Assembly: GCF_030272615.1 (NCBI RefSeq)
Contig: NC_081414.1
Location: forward strand, 333,047,427-333,111,426
DNA from: Cryptomeria japonica
Lineage: Eukaryota; Streptophyta; Pinopsida; Cupressales; Cupressaceae
Reading direction: 5' to 3'
DNA: 64,000 bases
Positions 33,258-44,688 of this stretch are shown here, piece after piece (position 1 is the first letter of the stretch; each line of letters starts with the position of its first letter). The translations under genes were made by a program, and so were the position numbers. Under the pieces are notes generated by a model that saw only the letters and a program-made list of their open reading frames with translations, had not been told where the DNA came from and made no database searches.

Positions 33258-34102
33258 TGTTGGCATATGCACACTCCAATGAGACATTGTATGTGATTGA
33301 AGGTTTTGTCATTGATAGCAACCTTGCAATCCTATGGCACCAACAAGACATTATACCGGCAAAGCATTACATAGGCAACCTTTCAATCCTATTGCACCGA
33401 CAAGACATTATACCGACAAAGCATTACACCGACATCAGTAGATCACTCAGGACACCGGCACCGACATAGAAGAAAAGATGTATACCGGCATAGAGGCCAA
33501 TAAGATTTTTGTTATGTAATATTTTGTTTATTATTGTAAGCCGACTTGGCAAATTGTAAAATGACTCTTATATATAAAGGAGATCATTGTAGACATTTGT
33601 AGAAGGGATGTAGGAGCAAAAAGGAAAATATTAGGCAGACCTAATGTGCGAAATATAGGTCAAGGGTATATGTAAAGAACATAGAAGGAACCGGTACTAA
33701 ATCTAGCATTGAAGATGCTATTGTAAAGAAGTACAAATTATTGGATTAGTATAATCCTTATTGTAAGTCAATGTGACTTCCCATTGAGCAGTGAGCTCTA
33801 GACAGTTGGCCTTCCTGAATGTGTAGGCCCCTATTGTAAGTAATATTCTCTTATTGGCCAGTGAGTGAATATTGTGGGTCACAAAATTCCACCGAGGTTT
33901 TTCCCACACCGGGTTTCCTCGTTAAACATCTTGTGTTATGGTGTACTTTTCATGTGGATATTCTTGATTCTGTTTATTGCATTATTTCTTGCATACCGGT
34001 ACACTATTATATTATGTTCTGCATGCTTTAACTTAAGAAATTCTTATTACCGGTTAGATACTGATTCACCCCCCCTCTCAGTATCTATGGGACCCCCTAA
34101 CA
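33258..34102 (+). repeat. 3' LTR of E1
   Basis: TGTTGGCATATGCACAC to CCCTAACA. It holds four ACCGAC words (33,396, 33,412, 33,428, 33,460) and a GCCGAC (33,540) just upstream of TATATATAAA at 33,569. A ~40-bp duplication near 33,361-33,400 makes it longer than the 5' LTR. Terminal hairpin GATACTGA/TCAGTATC at 34,057-34,085. Confidence 0.9.
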
Positions 34103-36591
34103 ATAAGAAAGGTACATTGTCTATTTGATGCTTTTCTATTTGAATGAGATATCGGGATTCGGTAAGAGGCAATGGCCCTTTGATATATTGGTAGTTAAAC
34201 AAATCAAGGATGCATTGAGAAACTTGGGACAAGACAAAGACTCCATTTTGTGGGGTTATTTCAAGACATTTTAGAAAGCTATGAAGAAGAGGGAAATGAT
34301 CCCTAAGCATATTGTTGATAAAAACTCTACCGAAATATGCTTCATGGTGAAAAAGGATGAAACTTTGATGGAGGAAGTGCAACCTAGGACTATTTGGGTT
34401 ACTGAGATGGGCTATGAGGTTGATGCATAGATCGTGGACCTTTATGCCAAGATGCTTATAGATGCCCTGGTTGACAAGAAGGAGAAAACATTCGAAACAA
34501 CTAAGTAGAAGGAATATGAGGTGAAGATTGGTTTCAGTAAGAAGAAAAGGGAAGGGAAAACCAAGAAGGTTGGATAGGTTGTCCAGAAGATGTCCTTTGA
34601 AATCAGACAATTCATTGGTTTGGGAGAGACATATCCTTCAATAGTTGTTCAGGCTTCTCTGATAGTAGGAACCGGTAAGGGTTTATCTAAGAGGAAGAAA
34701 CCGAAAAACATTTATTACTCCTGTTTAATCTAGTTCTGAGAATAAGGAAGAAATCATGAAGATTCCTAAGATCTATATGAAGCTTTCAAGGAAGAAGCCC
34801 GAGGAAGGGAAGCTGTAGAAACCCGCAGTCACTCCTTCGGTAGCTCAGAAGAAAATTTTGAAGGAGAGGAAGCCTACTGAGAAAAGGAAATCAGCCAAGG
34901 AGTCTACTCCCACCCACGATAAGAAGAAGAAATCAGATTTAGATATTTCTCTTGAATGTAGAAGTGTAAAGGTTATTGGTCCTCTTTCTGTTGTTGAATT
35001 GATTAATCAAATCACAAAGGATGGTATTTTGAGTAATATACAACACTATTATGGTGATATGGATGATAAGAAATAAAAGGAGATTGAGGAATCAATTTTG
35101 TTATATTTAGACATATATAAGAAAGCTTTAATTGAAATTCAGACTCAAATACCGACAAATTTGTATAATAAGTTAGATTCTAGGAGGTTATCGGCTATTG
35201 AGGAGGATAAGCATATTAAGATTCAAGAATTGTTAACTATTTGTGGTTCTATAACTTATGAAGAGATGCAACAATGTCTAGAGTTTGCTAATAAAACAAT
35301 TTTTTGGAGTAGACACTAGCATATAAGTCTTATGGTGGGAAGAGTAAATGAAATTATGAAGGAAACTCATGAGGCTTGGGTTAAATTCTTTGTGAATAAA
35401 ATAGCTTTCTTTACATCATTGGATATTCCACCTAAGTCTGACATTCCAAACATCCTGGTTGATACTAAAGGTAAAGGTATACTAGCTGGAGATCCACCGG
35501 TTTTGGAACAAAAAATATCTGAGGGCATTCCTCTAGCAGTTACACTTGTATAGGATGTTGAGATCAATGAACGATAGATAATCCTCTCATAATTGATGTT
35601 GATACAGTTAAAGTTCATGAGGTTGAGGTAGTGTAAATAATGGCAACAAGTGGCAAAGCCATTGGTGATGAGGAGGTAAGGGATAAATTAGATCCAAAGG
35701 TAGAAGGTTGGGTTGATTAGACTGAGGTCCAGGTACCGACACCTTCACCAGTTGTTGGTCCCTCATTATTGGAACTTGAATCATCTAGTCGAGAAGATTT
35801 TTGTCATCTTGGAAATAAGAACATTGAGTAGTTGAGAAGTTTTGAATTGATGTTTGTTGCAGCTCAAAAATTAAGAGTCATAAGATAAGTAGGTTATTGA
35901 GAAAGTTATTCCTATTTCATTGTAGCTTGCATCAGAATGCAAGATTGATCAAGTAGTTAGTCCATCTGGTAAGTTGAAAGGTTTGACTGAGCACATTGCC
36001 AAAGAGTATAAAACTCTTCAACAAGTGTAAAACCGACAGTTGGTGGAAAGGTATAATGCAACTAGGAAGGTCACCTATGATAACATGATCACATCTGGCA
36101 AGGCTAAGCTGATAGATGAGATGACAAGGATTAATGAGGCTCTTCATCAATGCAGTTGAATATAATGATCTTGCACTAACACAACAAAACTAACAACAGA
36201 ACTGGATAAAAAGGTTAAGGAGGATAACGACAAGTTGAAACAACTTGTAGTCAGTTTCGATGGTACCAAATCATTGACCAGCATGATTGATGGTCAGATT
36301 TTTCTTTTAGAGTATGAAATTTCAGCCTTGGAGAAGGAAAAAGACAAGTTAATCCGGTGGGCCAGAGAGTTGGGAGGTTTGGTAAGTCCTCGGCTAAATA
36401 CTTTATTATTTCATAAGTGGGAATGCATGGAATAGATGAGTTTGCCCACACCGAAAACCCTAACAGAGGAAGAACTGCATGCTTACATTTTAAATGGGTT
36501 TGTATCTATTTTGGGAACTTTGAAATCCATCTGGGATACTTATTTGGCATTTTTGAAGGGTGCGTATCCAAATATTTTCAAGTATTTCTAG

Positions 36592-36842
36592 ATCCGGTAA
36601 TCATATTTTGGTTTGTATAGAATTTCATTTCTTATTCTTTTTGCCCCGGTCTTTGGCATTTCTATCAAAGGGGGAGAGGTGCATGTGAAAAATGTGTAGG
36701 GACATAAGAAGTAATGTATAGCTTAGGGGGAATAGCCTTCTAAGATCAATTTTGGGAGATCAACTTTTGGATGGGAACCGGTACAACACTTCAGCGACTC
36801 ATTTTTCACATGAGTGTTTCCATCAATGCCAAAGGGGGAGAT
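36592..36842 (+). promoter_or_regulatory. E0 double PPT and pre-PPT signal
   Basis: Upstream AAAGGGGGAGAGG at 36,667; main AAAGGGGGAGAT at 36,831-36,842. The pre-PPT text ATGAGTGTTTCCATCAATG (36,810-36,828) differs from its relatives (GTTTCC for GTTGCC), and both LTR partner sites differ to match. Confidence 0.8.
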
Positions 36843-37743
36843 TGTTGGAAATTGACACTCATCCAGGTTATAAGTCTTGTCATTGATAGAAACACACTTC
36901 ATGGGAGATTTAGAAATCAAGTAACCGACATTCACTACACAAGTATTCAGGGAACCGACATCTAGGCAACCAACAATCTTGGAGCCGGTATTCTAAGTCC
37001 GATATAGGAGATTGATATGGCAAACATGGAAGCGACAATGATCATATTGTTTTATGTTTATATTTTATCTGGGCCGACATGTGCCTTATCTATTGTGATA
37101 TGTTTGTAAGCCGACATAAGGCATTTGTGTTTATTCATGTAAATGGGTATATAAGTCAGTCCTGGTTAGGTCATTATTTATGATGATGTGGATATATGGG
37201 AGATAAGTGATGTGAAAGGTTTTGTGATGTTATCTTGATCGATAGAATGAAAATGTAAATATTTGCAATCGGTCTTGATTGTTGGTCTATAGGATTGGCA
37301 AGTGATCTAAGATACCGGTAGGGGAGGTTATAATATACCTAGTATAGATAGTTTTTTAACTCGAACTCAGCTAGCATAGAAGATACACATTCTGAGTCTA
37401 GTTTTTGTTTGTAATCTAGTGTTTGGATATATAATCAGTGAGGCTCCTTTTGTAATGAGTAGTGTGCCTTCCTACATGTGCAGGTTCCTCTTGTAATATT
37501 TATTCATTTGGCTAGTGGATAGATATTGTGGATCACCAATCCCACCGTGGTTTTTCCTCTTTGAGGTTTTCCACATATAAATATTAGTTGTATGGTGTTC
37601 ATTCATGTGGTTTCATTGATATTACATGTTGTTACTTTCTTTTATGCATATCGGTTAATAAGTGGATTTGTTAATAAGGTTAAAATTACACTAATTGATA
37701 GAACACTGATTCACCCCCCTCTTAGTGTTCTTGGATTCCAACA
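36843..37743 (+). repeat. 3' LTR of E0
   Basis: TGTTGGAA to TTCCAACA, a perfect 8-bp terminal inverted repeat. ACCGAC at 36,924 and 36,954 and GCCGAC at 37,073 and 37,110 precede a TATATAAG box at about 37,149. Terminal hairpin GAACACTGA/TTAGTGTTC at 37,701-37,730. CATAT follows as the expected target duplication copy. Confidence 0.85.
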
Positions 37744-38183
37744 CATATAAATCACAAATTATCAGGCATGTGATAGAGAATCACAACATCATATCATACT
37801 CACAATGAGTGGTATGACATCATCTCTAATCATGAATACACGAGAAGTCAAGCACAACCATCATTGCATCAACTCAACCAATATGATCATGAACTAGCGT
37901 TAGCATAACCAAGATACCATCAAAATCCCATAAGCAATATGATCCATCATGAATAATGAGCACATATAAATCATCAAGTATAGGTACACCATCAATATAT
38001 TCTAAGATGTATCAATCATCCACATAAGTTGTCAAGTAGCATATGTCCATGTAAAGTATCTAGCATCATCAATATCATATAAGATAGAAATAGAGTCATA
38101 AGTAATCATCAGAACATCAACCACATGTCTAAATAAATTTATCAATGCATAAATCAAAATGCAAGGCTAGGAGGGACACTACA
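37744..38183 (-). repeat. Truncated reversed gypsy-type LTR end
   Basis: On the minus strand it starts TGTAGTGTCCCTCC at 38,183, preceded by a purine run (TTTAGGGAAGGG) that fits a PPT. The other end is lost at the E0 LTR. Its start resembles that of the 4.2-kb LTR ending at 58,192. Confidence 0.45.
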
Positions 38184-38719
38184 CCCTTCCCTAAATTGTC
38201 TTGTGAAAAGGAACAATGATTTTGAGGCTCTGATTCAATTTTAGGACTTGACCTTGTGATTGTTCTTTGTTTGGAAGGATTATTTACAAATTGTGCAATC
38301 TATTCATGCATATAGATTATTGATGATCATATTTGTATAATATATTTTTCATGATGCTTATTTTGAGCCATAGAGGATAGATTATCTAGTTTCATTAAAG
38401 GGGAGTACCTCTCTATGGGGGTTGGGGCCCAAAGTGGCAACCCGAATAAGCCATAACAGAGTTGATTAATAAGTGAGAACATTAATAAAACTTTGGGTTG
38501 GGTTTACACACTGATAAGATAATATTTTGTGTCCCACTCATGACCTCGTGTGCTCATATAGACAGATGATGAGATTGGGAAGGCTTTTTTGTGTGGAGAG
38601 ATGTTTAGAATGATTATGCAATGCCTTATCTTCATGAAATTATTGTATGGTTCCACATGAGTTGTCAAATGGGGATTGGGGTCTAGAGATACTTCCAGGA
38701 TGAAGAGAATTTATTTGTA
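38184..38719. other. No gene; possible retroelement leader
   Basis: Contains GGGGTTGGGGCCCAAAGTGG and nearby text similar to 2,270-2,320. No motif-bearing frame. Confidence 0.3.
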
Positions 38720-40504
38720 AATAAATAATTAGAGAAATTATATGGAAAATTATTAGGTGGTGACTCTCCACCTAAAGAGGCCAAATTTCTAGTAAAGAAA
38801 CCCCAATGGGATATCATTTGTGATGCACCAGATGTCATGTTAGTACAAGAGTCCTCACCTAGACCACCCTCATCAAAGAAGAAAAAGAGGGATGACCCTA
38901 TGCCATTGGTATCATATGATGAAAAAAAAGGAGAAGGTGACATTGATGAAGCTATTAGTGCATTAATATCTTTAAAGGGTGATAAAGATGTGGAGCAACC
39001 ACAAATGTCTCCATTAATATATGGAGAAGAAGTACATGGCTATGATGTCCGAATTGAAGAGGATGCACAGTCGGTAAACTGTGTAGATGAGAGGGTGACA
39101 CTTTCATTAACGTTTATAGAAGATGATCAATTCATCAACACTTTTGAATTCAAGGATTTTTGGATGAAAATGAAAATGAAAGAGTTTGAGGAGAAGAAAC
39201 ATATTAACTTAATGGGTGTTGATGAGTCACAACATGATGGGGTGGCATCAAAGACTTTTAAAGAATTGATGTTTGATGAAATAGATATTACCCCAACTAG
39301 GGCAAGAGAAATGGTGCTGAAAAATGATATGTTAATTATTCTAAGAATGACAATAAAACAAAAGTTTCTACTAGACCAAGTCAAGCACCAGAAAGATCCA
39401 ATGTTTGTGGTAGAATTTGATTCTGAAGAAGGGGTGAGTGGCACTAGATATAATCCAAAAATAGAGATTTTGGCAACTTGGGTGAATTTCAAAAGAACTG
39501 ATAAGCCCAAATTGTTAGATATGGTAAAAGAAACCATGGAAACAGCCAAACTAAAAACCTTGAAAGATACCTCCCAATTGGAGGTGGCCACTATGACTAT
39601 GCACTTTGCAATATTCACTAGGGATGTAGTAAAGAATATGTAGCAAAAAATGATTGAATATGAAAAGGGCAAATTGAAATGAATGATGCAATAATAGATT
39701 GTATGTTTAAAATGCCATGTTGAAAGATCAAACAAAACAGAAATCAGTCAATCAAGACAAAGCTATTGTTTGTCATAAATATGCTACACCCCATTCAGTT
39801 GAGGGCACCAGAGACAACCAAGGATGGCTTAAATAAAAACATAAATATGAAAAACAAATCAATGAGTTGAATAAATCAAGTGAAGAGATCCAACTGAAGG
39901 TACCACATTAGATCCTTAGCACTTTTGAACAATAATTGATAAATAGGGTAAAGTATGTCATTGATAAATTAGATGATGTCTATAAGGGATATGAATCCTT
40001 GCTAAAAGTGTTAGATACATTCAAAGAGAATAAACCCGTATTAGAAGCATTATAAAAAGATGGAATCTAGTTCACCACACTCTTATCACTTTGTGTATAG
40101 TTATACATAGGGATCCAACTACCCCTCTTTCTATAAAAGCAACTGAGAAAATGGTGAACATGATTATTGAAGAGCTCAAGTGTATTTCTAGTGAGGAGTT
40201 TAAGGTAAAATAGAAAATAAAATCTTTTCACACATTCAAGTGTTGGACTATGCCACAGATCATTGATAAAGATAAACATATTAGAGACTTCGATGTTTGG
40301 AGAAGTCACTTTTACGAGATGGTGCCTAAGATCATATCACATAGGATGGAGGAGAAGGATATCAACATTCAAAGTTTCTATATATTCCTGGATAGAGTTG
40401 TGACACTGGATCTTGGATACACTAGGTTCATTATAGAGGTACGAGCTGTAAAAGAAAAGGTCAAAAGACCACTCAACAAATGTGACTACTATTCAAAACC
40501 ATAA
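38720..40504 (+). pseudogene. Unrecognised acidic retroelement ORF
   Basis: An open frame runs from about 38,720 (KLLGGDSPPKEAKFLVKK) to a TAG at 39,641, about 300 codons, unusually long for this window. It has a KKKKRDDP basic patch, a stretch with FINTFEFKDFWMKMKMKEF, then PTRAREMVLKNDM and a helical end. After 39,641 the frame is broken but related helical text continues (EKMVNMIIEELKCISSEEFK; MPQIIDKDKHIRDFDVWR) to 40,504. No gag, protease, reverse transcriptase or integrase motif is visible. The composition and helical tail recall the accessory ORFs of the pol-less elements, but I see no direct alignment. Function unknown. Confidence 0.45.
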
Positions 40505-41665
40505 GTGGCCAAGTGATTATGACATCTACCAGTGGGAGAGTACTTGTTTAAAGCCCTCAGAAGATTGATGTGGAAAAATGTCAGCCAGTAAGCATGAAGT
40601 TTTCTCTTACTTAAAGTAGAACCTTCCCAGACCCATTGGTCACGAGTTGCTACTCAAAAAATGAAGATAGCGAGTGTGCTTATGTTCATCACATCCATTT
40701 CCATGTTTTACTTTCTTGTTTCAAAAATCTTGGTTAGTTCACAGACTCTTAATTTTTTAATTAAGTATTGTTTAAATTAATTGAAAGGTCATGTCCCTCC
40801 ATTTTGAATGGTTATTTTGTAATAGGCTGGATCTTGTTTCTTTTCCTATTTCTATATAAGGGAGAAACCAAGACCGAAAGTATATAGACAAATATATAAA
40901 AGAATGTGGTGGCATAAGAGACTATTGTACTTTCCTCATAGTGGCAGTTATATAATACAAAAAAGTTTCAATTGCTGCTCTCAATTACTTGTTTGGTTGG
41001 GAATGACATATGTTATATGATTGTCTCCAATTTAGTCTTTTCTTATTTGTTTAATTCGGATTATCAAGGATATTTTTTATTTATCAAAGAAAATTTCTCG
41101 CTCTTTGTAACTTAGTTAATTGGTTTCTATAAGGTAGAATTAAATTCCACTTAATAAAGTTACAACAAATTGGAAGAAATTAACTGGATTAAAAAGAAGG
41201 ATTTGTTAACATTACATTAATGCACATTTATACAAGTTTTAAACAAATTTGAGTGTCAAGTAATTTGAATGTTGATTAGAAATTAGATGTGTGTGGACTC
41301 TGTTACCTTGTGGGAAGGCACCAATCTTAATCATCTTCAAAATAATTTCCATTAAGATTCAATTTTTCTCTTTTCATTCCAAGTAGTAAAAGTAGAAGTA
41401 AGGAGTAATTTATCTATTTCAAATGTTCATGCCATTTTGAAGTAGATTTAAAAAGGAATTTCATCATAATTACATAAGAAACTGAGAATCTACATAAGTT
41501 ATCAGAAGGTACACCCACCAAGGCATAACAAAGCCTAAAGAGTAGAAGACATATCCTTTTGGGAGATAATTATTCGTTGGCCAAGTCAGTTGTAGAAATT
41601 GATTATACAAATTGGCATACTCTTAGGGTTTTGCAATCTAATGTTTTGGAAACCAACACCACCCT
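40505..41665. other. LTR-like non-coding DNA
   Basis: Contains a TATA-like CTATATAAGGGAG at about 40,852 followed by a pyrimidine/purine pattern typical of an LTR R region. No gene and no clear termini. Confidence 0.35.
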
Positions 41666-44227
41666 TGTTGAACACAAGATTTCACTGAGAAGGGGGCTGA
41701 ATCAGTGATTTCCAAACTTAACCCTTTTCTATCCTATGTGTGTATACTGGTTAACTAATCTAACAAAAAGAATACATACCAGTTAGATGGGAGGATGACA
41801 CAAATTGAACCACACATAAAAGGGAGACCACATAGCACCATATGTACAAGGAAAACCCAAGATGGTAAAGAGCTCGGTGAGAAGTGTTGTTGGAGTCTAC
41901 TGCTCTAATCCATCCTCACAATAAAAAACTTGGTTACAACATTTAGGTAACTGACCCAAGGAGCACCACTCCTACTTTAGGGCACCAACCCCTGCACTGA
42001 GCTCCAACTCAGTGATCTACAATAAACATATATCAGATTCAAAAGTAATATCTTTGTTACAAAAGAACTTTGTAACTCTTATACAAATCTCTCCATTGGT
42101 TCTCCTTTCTTCAATCCTCTATCGGTTCTCTACTCACCCTCTCACTATTGCAACCGTATCTCCTGTTGCAACTCACTCTATGTTGCAACCATACTGGTTC
42201 AGCCTCTTTTTCTTCTCTATTGGTACACTGATCTTTGCTTGCCATTGGTTATCAGCTTGTTAGTTTAACTCTACACCATTCTCTGGATTTTTGGATCTTC
42301 TCAACTACTTGCACTACACTGCAACTCCTTCTCTTCCTTTTTGCATGTACAAGCACTACTAGTTTTCCCAACTCCAACTCACTTTTCAAAATACTAGTTA
42401 CTCTGCCAATTAAGCCTCTGCTAAACCCTCTCACCAGTTGCACCTTCAACACTCACTCTCTATGAACTTCAATGAAGTCTCTAATTGGCTGGGTCACTAT
42501 TGCTTGTTCACTCTATTATTTTTTGTCCAACCTGCAGCATCATCAATTGTGTTCAGTCATGAGTCGACATACTTATACTTGAGTTTTCTTGCCATGACCG
42601 ACATTCAAACTTCTAGCTTGCTAGGGTTTCTTTATCGACCCTAAGGTAGATCAAATCCAATTAGATCTTCATTCAGAGATCAACCACCTACAACGGATCA
42701 ATCATACTCTACCAATCCCGTTGCATTTAGAACATGTTTTCCCTATTTGGAAAACATGACACCTTCTTTAGTTTATACTTGTCAAACACCTATGAAGTGA
42801 TCATGTAGATAGTTTCATCTACCCTGATCAGCACCTAGACAATCATCCTCAATCATGAAGTCATCAAATTAGATCTTTGTCCTCTAATTAGTCTCAAGCC
42901 ACACTATTCTTCTCTTTGACCTGTGAAAATTACTATATACATTAATGTCAACCAATCACCACCTACCTCACTAGCAACACTTTCATCGACCTCTGCATGC
43001 ATGCCACTTCACCTTCATGTGGCACCTTTGTCCATATCCACCTTGGCTCACTATGTTGGTCTGACTAGATCACCGACCAACCACACAACCAAGTTCATCT
43101 ATTGGTTCACAAAACCTGTCAATTATTCCCTAACCACTCTACCTTCAACCTTTCACTTTGCTTCTCTTCCGATGGAGCACCTAAATCGGTCAGCACACAT
43201 GGCAACCTACCACATGCACATCGTCAACATATAGGAGCCTTCTGCATCTGCACTTTGTCAGCTTACTGATCTACATCTATACTGGTAGTATCTTCTGCAT
43301 GTATACTGGTAATATACCATGCACATTGGTGGCACCAAAATTCATCTTCATTTTGGCAACATGCTTTGTCTGCAACTAGTCAACCTGACTTGTTCATCAA
43401 TAGATTGGTTCTTCCTGACTTGTTCATCAATAGATCAGTTCTTCTATTAACATGTTTGTCAAAGTGACAAACATATCCTTCAATCTCTGTACCAACAACT
43501 CAACATGTCTACTCAGCTAATCCGGTGCATATCTTTGATCTCATGCACCTAAGGCAACTTAGTGTTTCACCTATTGATCTAGTGTGAGCCTTCAAACACC
43601 TTCCTTTAACTCTTTTATCTTATCTCGGGGAACTATGATGCATTCCATGCATAATAGGAGATAAGCTCCACTTACATGTGGGAGTGGATCCTTGTCATCT
43701 GCATCTTACATTGCACCAATGTGGCTTCCATATTTGAGTATACATATCTTCAAACAAACACATGTGATCAGGTTGGGCACATTCTCTTCATATGGTGACT
43801 GCATCTTTATCCGGTGGGATTCCTACTATTTCACATCCACATAGCATACTAGTGGCCTGCACATACTTCACTTTTGGTTTTTATGTGATTTTGGTAACTT
43901 TCCCTCTCTTCATCACAATCAACAACCCAACATCTTACTCTCTTGTTGGTTGGGAACTATGCACTGCCAACATGTCACTTACCAGTTTGCAGACCTTATG
44001 TCTTCAACACAAGTCGACACTAACTTGTGTATCGGTGACTCTAATGGCCATTTTGCTAGATACCCTTCTCTTCCTTACCGGTGACCTACTAAGCTAGGTG
44101 ACATCAAAGACATCACATCTAGTATGCATCAATGACAATGTTGCACATACATCTCTTATACGGGTTGCCATCCTATATCGGTTGCCATCCTATACCGGTT
44201 GACATCAATGACAACACAATTCCAACA
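41666..44227 (-). mobile_element. E5: 2.56-kb reversed solo LTR
   Basis: Minus strand: starts TGTTGGAATTGTG at 44,227 and ends GTGTTCAACA at 41,666. CATTGATGTCAACC lies about 20 bp in, as in other LTRs here. The terminal hairpin TCACTGA/TCAGTGA is at 41,682-41,708. Flanks ACCCT (41,661) and ACCGT (44,228) agree at four of five bases, so the target duplication is imperfect. Large parts align loosely with the C2 LTR, for example the repeated GGAGCACCAAC text. Confidence 0.55.
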
Positions 44228-44542
44228 ACCGTTTGTAGATAGTCGACAATATTTTCTTCTTCTTTCATCTTCAGACCTTCAAACTAAGCTCGAAGATGTT
44301 GCAGTTTAGCCTCCTTCATATATTCTTTGCAGCTTGTCCCATGTTTCTTTTGTATATGTACAATTCATTACTTTAACAAAATCTGTATCTAACAATCCAC
44401 CAAGGATAGAATGCTTACCTTTAGCATTGTGTTCATATTCCCTTTTAGCATTAGGATTAGTAGGAGGGGTAGCAGGAATAGTATAACCATTTTTAACTGA
44501 CATCCAGACATCATAACCTAGGGATGACAAATATGTTCCCAT
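44228..44542 (-). pseudogene. gag: Copia gag N-terminus (C2), broken
   Basis: Reads LGYDVWMSVKNGYTIP near the start, then TETWDKLQRIYEG-type text (KETWDKLQRIYEGG). After a one-base slip it continues with AKLQHLRA and MKEEENIVDYLQTV. This is the UBN2-type capsid region of plant copia gag. E5 cuts it at about 44,228; beyond E5 I could not find the continuation, so the rest is deleted or moved. Confidence 0.75.
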
Positions 44543-44670
44543 TCTTCTACTCTAGAAGGAATAGTAAGTGCCATCAAACATTTGTACTTTAATAGAGGAC
44601 TCATTTCTATCCATAGTGTTCACAAACTAGAATTTGCCCAAGCTGGAGAAAGCTTAACTAAAAGGGAACC

Positions 44671-44688
44671 TAGAGCTTTGATACCAAT
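44671..44688 (-). other. Primer binding site of C2
   Basis: Minus strand ATTGGTATCAAAGCTCTA directly after the LTR end TTCCTTCA: a standard initiator-tRNA-Met type PBS with one change. Confidence 0.8.

Larger units (their letters stand above)
27446..34102 (+). mobile_element. E1: complete pol-less Sirevirus-like element
   Basis: LTRs at 27,446-28,250 and 33,258-34,102, PBS, gag, ORF2 and PPT. Target duplication ATAAG at 27,441-27,445 and 34,103-34,107. About 6.66 kb. It interrupts E0 ORF2 at a Lys-Lys join. It is the best-preserved member, with four CCHC knuckles in gag and ORF2 in a single 1,083-codon frame. Confidence 0.92.
17987..36591 (+). pseudogene. E0 ORF2 in three pieces
   Basis: Pieces are 17,987-18,169, 26,897-27,445 and 34,108-36,591. 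It starts MAS, then a stop, then SSPTSTDVVVP, and reads VLYVEDVRAYI across the E3 join into HCTWDNLGSSKIK. It then reads ISNLGNIKGDK across the E1 join into KGTL. Family blocks follow: LSRVHGEFM, MVIGYEVTQSNQLNSISS, LCQWMCDELISNL, PRTIWVTEMGYEVDA, NQITKDGILSNI, LLYLDIYKKALIEI and ISLMVGRVNEIM. Several stops and frame changes occur after 34,130, more than in E1 or E2, fitting its greater age. The function is unknown. Confidence 0.75.
16866..37743 (+). mobile_element. E0: oldest pol-less element of the nest
   Basis: The 5' LTR and 5' gag lie left of the window, beyond E4. Visible parts are the gag C-terminus, ORF2 in three pieces, a PPT and the 3' LTR (36,843-37,743). Insertions inside it are E3 (carrying E2) and E1. 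When they and one copy of each target duplication are removed, ORF2 reads through both joins. It is the same family plan as E1, E2 and E4, but the LTR is distinct (TGTTGGAAATTGAC). Confidence 0.8.

Noticed and set aside
39127-39735. Minus-strand 202-codon open frame
   Set aside because: Shadow of the plus-strand ORF at 38,720-39,641, which has more credible protein composition.
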